A stretch of DNA of 64,000 bases from Spirodela intermedia (taxonomy: Eukaryota > Streptophyta > Magnoliopsida > Alismatales > Araceae), in NCBI GenBank assembly GCA_902729315.2, contig LR746276.1, forward strand, positions 5,964,169 through 6,028,168, in the 5' to 3' direction. Positions 57,486-64,000 of the stretch are shown in pieces. The first letter of the stretch is position 1; every line of letters begins with the position of its first letter. The position numbers were made by a program, and so were the translations under genes. The notes under the pieces were generated by a model. It saw only the letters and a program-made list of their open reading frames with translations, made no database searches and was not told the origin of the DNA.

Positions 57486-58940
57486 ATGCCTGTTCTTTAT
57501 GATGCTTCTCTGGTTTCTCTCCTTGTTCCGATTCTTTCGAACTCCTGATTATAACCTCCCAAAATTGTGCCTTGGTTATTTCGATTTATGGTGTCAATTG
57601 GAACCCTTCTGGAAATTTTTTGCCTAAAACTGTGTCGTTGTCAGTGGCACTCTTCTGGGATTGCCCCTGCGAAGACAACCTCAAGCTCATATGAGGCCAG
57701 ATTTTGAAAAATTTACACCCTCGAAATTTGGATGGAATTAGCTCGTTTGGCGATGCTCCCAGGAACAAGCGGGGGAGATCGTATTAGAGAAGCATTAATC
57801 ATGGAAGTAGACTCCCTCTTTCATAATCCAGAATGCCATTAAAGCACAAATCGGGAAGAAATAAAGGGAAAACAAGGCTGGGGAATGGTTTAGGGTTCAT
57901 CGCTCGGAGAAGACTGTGGATACTTTCTTAAAATGGAAAGAACAAGAATCGGCGCTGCCCTCGTCATGACATCTTATTTTGCTGTTTATTCAGCTGGATA
58001 AATTTTCCCATTTTTTCATCTGAATAAAATTCAGTAGTTCCACTGGTCTTTCTGTTTTTTCCTTAAATGTGTTTATGAAGCACGTGAAGGGTTTATTCGG
58101 CGTTTAATTCAGAAGATTACTCGTTTTTTCAACTCCCAGACTTCAGTTTATGTTAATGTTACAAAGTGGGTTCTCCCTTTTCTCCACACCCAGAGACCAA
58201 AGGCCTTTCGTCAACTCCTTGGAACAAACCCGGTTTTTAAGTCAACCCTTTCAGCCGGAATAATCCCATTCTCGTTAGACCATTGAGACTTTTCCATTTA
58301 TGGTCAATTCTCTTAAATGGTATCGGAATTCCAGATCCCATCCCAAGATCATGCAGTAGAACGGGCATCCATGATGATAATAATAGTAATAATCTATCTA
58401 ATTGAAAAAACGGATGAGAAAACTATATCAGACTGGTAGAAATTCGTAAAGATGTCATCGAGTCTGAAACTCCTGGAACTGGCCGTGGGGGGATGCTTCT
58501 TGTGGGTTCCACCATTTCTTTTAAGCTGAAGCTCTGCATGTTCGTCTGGGCTGTTTTTTCCTTAATGGGGGCTCCTCCTTCCTGCATGATTTGCGATCAG
58601 CAACCAGGGCCGATCCCTTGCTCGTCATGCGGATCGAAGGGCCACACAGAGTGCAAGTGGTGTCGGGGCACTGGGTTCTTCATCATCGGCGACAATATGC
58701 TCTGCGAGGTGCCCTCGAGGAACACTACCTGTGTGATTTGCAACGGAAAGGTCCTCTCTCTCTCTCTCTCTCTCGCTCTCTCTCTCCGTTCTTCTTTGAA
58801 GTTTCCTGATGCAGGCAAGGTCTTTCATGGAGTTTATGTTGCAGGGGTCGGCCTGCTGCCGAGACTGCAAAGGGACGGGATTCAGGGCCAAGTGGCTCGA
58901 CCAGCCACCGCCAAGCCCTCATGGGGCCAGCCAGGCATAG
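57117..58940 (+). CDS. Small plastid-type DnaJ zinc-finger (BSD2-like) protein
   Basis: Exons 57117-57407, 58601-58750, 58845-58940, phase-0 junctions, 178 residues. There is no J domain. The C-terminal half carries four CxxC units of the DnaJ central zinc finger: C104-SS-C107, C115-KW-C118 (followed by RGTG), C141-VI-C144 (followed by NGKG) and C152-RD-C155 (followed by KGTG), expected to bind two zinc ions. The first 75 or so residues are Ser/Thr/Arg-rich, as in a transit peptide. Plant proteins with this layout (BSD2, LQY1, PSA2) act as chaperones for plastid complexes; I cannot say which member this is. The start is the first ATG of the open frame; a second two codons later and one at Met45 (MGTRAGG) are alternatives. 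Both introns contain (CT)n tracts near the donor. Confidence 0.85.
57419..57480 (+). repeat. (CT)n microsatellite in intron 1 of the DnaJ-type gene
   Basis: CT run starting about 12 bases after the splice donor at 57408. Confidence 0.95.
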
Positions 58941-59033
58941 CACGGGGCAGCACAGATGGGGCCCTCAGCTGCCCATTTAAGCACCGCTACCAGACCCTCA
59001 GCCATCATCAAGCCACCACCAACACAATACACT

Positions 59034-59082
<49 letters not shown>

Positions 59083-59839
59083 CTTGACGAGTATTTTTCA
59101 TACCTGGAGGTAAGAAAATACAAATTCTTATGTATATAATACAAATACCATAAGCATGTCATCTCATCAACTTGGTACTTGCGTCATTGATGAGAATAAG
59201 AGGGCCCTGATGAGGCTTCTTCCTTCATTTTGATGGAGATGACCCAGCGGGTCCCAGTTCAGCATCAGCCAGCTTCGGTTCCTTTCAGTGGGCGAGTCTC
59301 CACGGTGTTGACTGGTTTCATCAAGTTGACTCTTCGTCTCCTGAAGTTCTCTTTTCAACGGTCAATTTGACTTTTGACGTACCCCTTATGAGAATCCAAC
59401 CCTCTATCTCTGACAGCCGCAGGTTCAGACGAGATTGGGGAGAATGGGCCAATCTAAGGCTGGACTCCACAAATTTGGGGCCCATTGATGGCCACAATTA
59501 AATTACTATTTTTGTAAAATTATGAATATTCCGACGAGGGTGGCTGGCTATTTATTTAGTAATTTTTTTAGTGATTTTACTCATTATATTTGTCAAAGCT
59601 GGGTTTTTTAAATACTCAGATTCTGTGGACTGCGGAGTTGTTCACTGCTCGTCGCGGTGTTCTTCGGCAGAGAAGGTAGTTTAGCTACCGCCGTAGAGGA
59701 ACAGCGGGATGAGCAGTGAGTACTTGTAGGTTGATGTAGACATTTAAAGCTCAGAGCGAGCGAGAGAGAGAGAGCCTCCCGTCGTCTCTGCGGCTCCCCA
59801 CGGGTTCGTGGTCGTCTCTCTCCGCAGAGGGAGGATTAG
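58941..59839. other. Spacer between the DnaJ-type and AP2 genes
   Basis: Includes (CT)n at 59037-59079, probably in the 3' untranslated region of the zinc-finger gene, and AT-rich DNA from 59490 to 59620. 59640-59839, with a GA run near 59760-59774, is likely the promoter and leader of the AP2 gene. No further gene is seen. Confidence 0.55.
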
Positions 59840-61013
59840 ATGGGGAAGATCCAGAAGGGCCCGGCCAGCAGCGGCAGCTGCGACGACGATGTTGAATCCG
59901 TCGAGGGCGGCACCAGGAGCTTCAACGATCTGAAGAGGAAGAGGAGCAGGACGAGCGCCGCCAGAGAGTCGCCGGCGTCACGCAGCTCTGTCTACCGAGG
60001 TGTGACGAGGTCAGAGAGAAAAAGAAGATGATGAAGAAGAAGAGGAGACTCCATTCATCTCTCTTTCCTCATTTTCTCTTTCTTCTAGCTTTCGATTAGC
60101 ATGCACTATTCTCTCTCTCTCTCTTCCTCTTCCACATAAGAGATTGCTGCATTAATGGTGGTTTTGGTGGAAGCAGGCACCGGTGGACAGGCAGGTTCGA
60201 GGCCCATCTCTGGGACAGAAACTGGAACGATTCCCGCACCAAGAAAGGAAGACAAGGCACGTTCCTCTTGCTGTTGCTCCTGCTTCTCTCTCTATCACTT
60301 CAACTAATATCTGTTTGTTTTTGTTTCTTCCCTTCCGTCTTTGATATTCGCGTCTGCTGGAACTCGAATGGACGGCAGTTTACCTCGGTGAGCTTGAAAA
60401 ATCGGAGAACTAAACACGACCAATCTCATGTGCTTCCGTGTTGATAACATCTTCGGATTGGCTGTTGATGAATGAAGCTTCCTTTTTCTTCTCGTGCTCG
60501 ATCATCCAGGGGCCTACAGCGAGGAGGAAGCCGCCGCTCGCGCTTATGATCTTGCGGCGTTGAAGTTCTGGGGACATGACACCCTACTAAACTTCCCCGT
60601 AAGACTCTCTCTCTCTCTCCCTGTGGGTCTCTCTCTCACTTTCTCTCTCCTTCTCCATCTCTCTCGTTCTCCATCTCTATCTCTCCCGGTGGCTCTCTCT
60701 CTCTCTCTCTTTCTCTGATTGCGGGTAAATGAACAGTTGTCGACATACCAAGGAGAGATGGAGGAGATGGAAGGGCAGAGCAAGGAAGAATATATAAGCT
60801 TCATAAGGAGGTAATCTCTGAGCCGAGAAGGTCGTATGGTTTTGGCCCTTCTGATTCTCTCAGAGCCCTTTTTTCCATGAATCCACCAGGAAGAGCAGCG
60901 GGTTCTCTCGAGGCGTTTCCAAGTACAGAGGCGTAGCCAGGTACCTGCTGCCCTTCCTGCCTCATTTAAGTTTCTCTCTCTACCATGCTCACTTTCTCCC
61001 TAGAACTTTCCCT

Positions 61014-61050
<37 letters not shown>

Positions 61051-61159
61051 GTGCATACTGCATGCAGGCACCATAAGAATGGAAAGTGGGAAGCCAGGAT
61101 CGGCAGAGTCTTCGGCAACAAGTATCTCTACCTTGGGACCTACGGTGATCTCTCTTTCT

Positions 61160-61190
<31 letters not shown>

Positions 61191-61829
61191 AAAGTCCATC
61201 AAAGCCGGCCGGGTTAGTTGGGGACGGGAGGTGGGGAGCTTTCACTACTTCTTCCTCCTCTAATCCGACCAACCATAGTTTTCCAACAGTAATTTAATTC
61301 AGAATATATGGAGAGATCCTCCATTAAAAATGAATTAATTTCCACCCGAGCAAAAATAATCCCCCCGGGAAAGCTCAATTATTAAAAAAAAAAGTCTTTT
61401 GTTTTGTTTCACTGATTGGCCCTCGCAGCTACCCAAGAAGAGGCAGCGATGGCGTATGACAAGGCGGCGATCGAGCACCGCGGCCTCGCCGCCGTCACCA
61501 ACTTCGACATCAGCCGCTACCTCAGATCGCTCGGCCAAAGCCCCAGAAACCCTGACCCTAATCAACCTCCGCCGCCGGACATGGACGTCGCCGGAGAACC
61601 CACCGGCGGCGGCGCAAACCCGCCACCACGAATCGACATGCTCGACAACGCACGCGAGAGGACGTCGCCGGCGCCACCGCCGCCGGAGCCCCAGCGGAGC
61701 TGCTTCCCCGACGACGTGCAGACTTACTTTGGCGGTTGGGACGGCGCCGCCGCCGATGGGTATGATGTCATCTTCGGGGATTTGGACTCTCTGGAGCTCA
61801 CAGTCTTCCACCGCGAGCTGGACAGCTGA
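59840..61829 (+). CDS. WRI1-like: WRINKLED-like transcription factor with two AP2 domains
   Basis: Nuclear DNA-binding activator; WRI proteins switch on glycolysis and fatty-acid synthesis genes (WRI1) or cutin and wax genes (WRI3/4). Exons: 59840-60009, 60177-60256, 60379-60387, 60510-60598, 60737-60810, 60890-60940, 61068-61144, 61429-61829; 316 residues. The third exon is only nine bases and supplies VYL, a hallmark of WRI genes. First AP2 domain at about 50-116 ([19 protein letters not shown], then GRQVYLGAY), linker [11 protein letters not shown], second AP2 domain at about 150-215 ([19 protein letters not shown], then YLYLGTYATQEEAA). N-terminal basic stretch LKRKRSR is a likely nuclear signal. 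The acidic C-terminus ([14 protein letters not shown]) could be the activation region. The first domain is one residue short in the loop WDRN-WND. The tail is shorter than in AtWRI1 (430 residues). Intron 2 has a GC donor. Confidence 0.92.
60379..60387 (+). other. 9-base micro-exon (VYL) of the WRINKLED-like gene
   Basis: TTTACCTCG flanked by GACGGCAG and GTGAGC. Joined to G from exon 2 and GG from exon 4 it reads V-Y-L-G, restoring the AP2 fold. Confidence 0.9.
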
Positions 61830-62057
61830 TCTAGAAGTTGATTCCAATTTTCTAAATAAACACGAGAATTAGACAAAACCTCTTTAGAACCAGCACCGAG
61901 GATGAGCTACTTTCCAAAAAAGGAAAAAAAATCAGAAGAACTATAATCACCCGGAAATATATTCCCCAAAATTAATGTGATATTAAGGTACACATTGAGG
62001 TATGAGGGGAGATGAGAAAAACTCTGATTCTTCCGCCATGGGGTTTCCCAACTGGGC
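61830..62057. other. Convergent spacer
   Basis: Short AT-rich spacer between the AP2 gene and the small membrane-protein gene. Nothing else is seen. Confidence 0.7.
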
Positions 62058-62339
62058 TCAGAAGAATCTCAACTTGCCCCTGTGAGAGGCCGAGGATCTG
62101 GCCTGGCACTGGTCCCTCTGAGCTCCGGACATGCCTGAGCAGGGCCCGGCGGCGCCGCCAAGGGTGACGGCGAAGTAGAGGTAGATGGTGCAGAGGAAGG
62201 CCAGGAGGGCGAGCGTCATCAGCAGGAACTGGTGCCGCTCGAGGAGGATCGACCAGCTGCTCGACGACTTTTTCGACGGCGTCTGGAACAGCGGGTTCTG
62301 GGATTTCCTGTGCGGGGACGACAGAGCATCGAGAACCAT
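62058..62339 (-). CDS. Small one-helix membrane protein of unknown function
   Basis: Single coding exon, 93 residues from MVLDALSSPHRKSQ. A hydrophilic Ser/Lys-rich N-terminus is followed by one strong membrane helix (LLMTLALLAFLCTIYLYFAV), a Gly/Cys-containing loop (GPCSGMSGAQRDQC) and a basic end HRGKLRFF. I recall the pattern LAFLCTIYLYFAVTLG from short uncharacterised plant proteins, so it is probably conserved, but I know no function. The start is the first ATG of the frame; the few in-frame codons before it are not conserved-looking. A good donor/acceptor pair upstream (62471 and 62367) indicates a 5'-UTR intron. Function should be left as unknown. Confidence 0.8.
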   Translation of the reverse strand: MVLDALSSPHRKSQNPLFQTPSKKSSSSWSILLERHQFLLMTLALLAFLCTIYLYFAVTLGGAAGPCSGMSGAQRDQCQARSSASHRGKLRFF

Positions 62340-62366
62340 AGTCGCCAATCCCAGTTGACCAAGATC

Positions 62367-63731
62367 CTGAACTGAGATAGAGAGAAAATACTAGTTAATG
62401 TTCAGTAATTATTATGCTATCAGATGATGATCAGAGATAAATGAGATAGAAAAAGGAAGCCGATCACTCACCAAAGATCTGATACCCAATGATCTGGTGA
62501 TTTATATAGAAGATGATCAGAATATTTAGGTGAGGAAATCCAAAGTTGTTTTGCTCTATGCACTCGACATCAGATGAAAAATAAATAGATCAAAAAGTTG
62601 AGCGAAAATTATATTTTTCTTCAAAAAATGAAACCTCCGCTTGCGAATTGTCAACCATACCAGAGGCAGAAGGCACAGGATTAGATAGAACACAACCGAT
62701 GCAGAAATATGGTAGTCTGGGCAGATAATATTTATTTCTTGATAGTTTTCAACCCCATGATCTGATAGCTTCTGATGGAGGTGGCAGCATAATAGCTACT
62801 GAGAGCAGGGAAGAAGACCATGATAGATGATTTTGATCTGCATGATTTGAGGAACAATGCTCGACAACAGTGATTTAATAAGAACCTGTAATTTTCAGGC
62901 TCAATAATTATTTTTTTTAATGGAAATGAAACAGAACCTGTTTTACTTGGAAACAGGTTCTATACATCATCTTAGTTGACTAAGGGAAGCTGAAAAGATC
63001 TGCGGGGAGCGAAAAAAAAAGCGCCATAAGGTCTCCAATCAGGAAAAAACTTGGGTTCATGGAAGACTAAAATCGACGCAATTCAGAGCAAAAAGTCAAT
63101 CCTCAGCCTTTCACCATCACCGGGCAGGAAAAGCATAATCAAAGAGGAAGGCTGTCTGTATTGTTCCTGGAAAACTCTCAGAGCTTCATGAATAGGGGAT
63201 GGATGAGTTGATTCCTGGCGGTTTTCCCAGTTTTCTCATGAACAAAAGAGGGAAAAAGAGCGAGCTCTGCCAAAGGAAGATCGGCATCTTCCCACGGCAC
63301 TTGGATTGAGAAGGCACGATCTGAAGATCGGAGAAGAAATTCGATAAGAGAATTTCTTATCGCCTCGATGATCGGACGAAAGTCAGTTCATGCAGAAGAA
63401 AGAGCAATACACGCACCGTAATAACAATAATAATAAACGGATAAATATGGAAGAGATCAGAGCAAGGATCAGCTCTGGCCGAACAAAGAGCAGCATTCCT
63501 TCATTCGGCCCAAGAACAAAGAGGCATTCATGGCAGACGCAACGAGAATTCAGACATACACAGGACTCAATTTAAGCCGGAACAAAAACTCCGAAGCAAC
63601 ATCAGATCAGGCACCAGTGAGCCCTACCGATCGGCCGAGCAGGATCAGCTCTGGCGGTCGAAATCGCACATTAAAGCGTTGTTTCGGGAGAAGGGAAGAA
63701 TGAAGCAGAGATCCGAGCTGCTTGACTTACC
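62367..63731 (-). other. 5'-UTR intron region of the small membrane-protein gene
   Basis: On the minus strand there is a strong donor GTG|GTAAGT at 63731/63730 and another TTTG|GTGAGT at 62472/62471, with an acceptor TTCAG at 62367. The simplest reading is a leader exon ending at 63731, perhaps a short middle exon ending at 62472, and a coding exon from 62366. A TATATAAAT word at about 62500-62507 could also be a nearer promoter. No other gene is seen in this stretch. Confidence 0.5.
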
Positions 63732-63831
63732 ACGCCGCCTCGGCAGTTGGCGCCTTGTCCCTTTCGACGTGCTGGCGGCCGTAGCGGAAACAGGTCCCTG
63801 TCCTCCCCTTTTTTCAAGGCAAAGAAGACCC

Positions 63832-63838
63832 TCCTCTC

Positions 63839-63876
<38 letters not shown>

Positions 63877-63911
63877 GGTCTCTCGGTCTCTTGGTCTCTC
63901 GGTCTCTCTCT
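63832..63911. repeat. (CT)n microsatellite with GGTCTCT variants
   Basis: CT run followed by repeated GGTCTCTC/TTGGTCTC words; (GA)n in the leader of the minus-strand gene. Confidence 0.9.
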
Positions 63912-63920
63912 CGGGAATTT

Positions 63921-63930
63921 ATTTTATATA
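63921..63930 (-). promoter_or_regulatory. TATA-box candidate of the small membrane-protein gene
   Basis: TATATAAAAT on the minus strand. Transcription would begin about 30 bases downstream, inside the GA-rich leader, giving a first exon of about 160 bases that ends at the donor at 63731. Confidence 0.5.
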
Positions 63931-64000
63931 ATAAATCACTTTAAATACACGCGGCATAACAAATTCACAGCTGAGCGGGGTTCCACGTCATCGGCCCATC

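Noticed and set aside
62501-62510. TATATAAAT as the main promoter of the small membrane-protein gene
   Set aside because: It lies only about 30 bases before a strong splice donor, leaving almost no first exon. The TATA box at 63921 with a longer leader exon fits better, though both remain possible.

Overview
The window is nuclear DNA from a flowering plant. It has intron-split genes with GT-AG (and a few GC-AG) splice sites, plant-only families (secondary-wall cellulose synthase, QWRF/augmin, plastid phage-type RNA polymerase, WRINKLED-type AP2, CYP71 P450s), very many (GA)n/(CT)n microsatellites, and a gene-poor AT-rich block with decayed LTR-retrotransposon remains. Some genes have GC-rich coding sequence (CESA, UBP22, WRI-like) and others are neutral (RPOTp, RRC1, GPX). 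That mix would fit a monocot, but I cannot fix the clade from the sequence alone. There are no prokaryotic features, no CRISPR array and no tRNA or rRNA gene that I can recognise.

Layout. 0-3.1 kb (+): a CESA7-type cellulose synthase, complete from the first membrane helices to the stop but without the N-terminal RING region in view. 3.9-7.1 kb (-): augmin subunit 8 (AUG8/QWRF). 7.1-10.3 kb: regulatory DNA ending in an exact 46-bp tandem array of G-boxes. 10.3-13.0 kb (+): plastid glutathione peroxidase. 13.1-14.3 kb: a three-copy tandem repeat and a (GA)n tract of about 470 bp. 14.8-22.9 kb (+): plastid RNA polymerase RPOTp in 19 exons, with no in-frame ATG and a CTG in ideal start context. 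24.8-35.2 kb (+): RRC1/SR140, a U2 snRNP-associated splicing factor in 17 exons. 36.3-38.9 kb (-): UBP22-type ubiquitin protease. 38.9-49.5 kb: gene-poor block holding a stop-riddled Copia relic and two LTR-like copies. 49.5-56.6 kb: a CYP71 cluster of two intact convergent genes and one broken copy, with a 3-copy promoter repeat of about 183 bp. 57.1-58.9 kb (+): small plastid-type DnaJ zinc-finger protein. 59.8-61.8 kb (+): two-AP2-domain WRINKLED-like transcription factor with the 9-base micro-exon. 62.1-63.9 kb (-): small one-helix membrane protein of unknown function with a 5'-UTR intron.

The genes do not form an operon or an evident gene cluster, apart from the CYP71 set made by local duplication. 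Several products act in or are predicted to enter plastids (GPX, RPOTp, the DnaJ protein), but that is probably coincidence. The observations most worth following are the probable CUG start of RPOTp, the 46-bp G-box array before GPX, the promoter repeat before the second P450, and three GC-AG introns, one of which directly precedes the micro-exon. Exon boundaries were worked out by hand from reading frame and splice consensus. In every multi-exon gene listed the exon lengths sum to a multiple of three.
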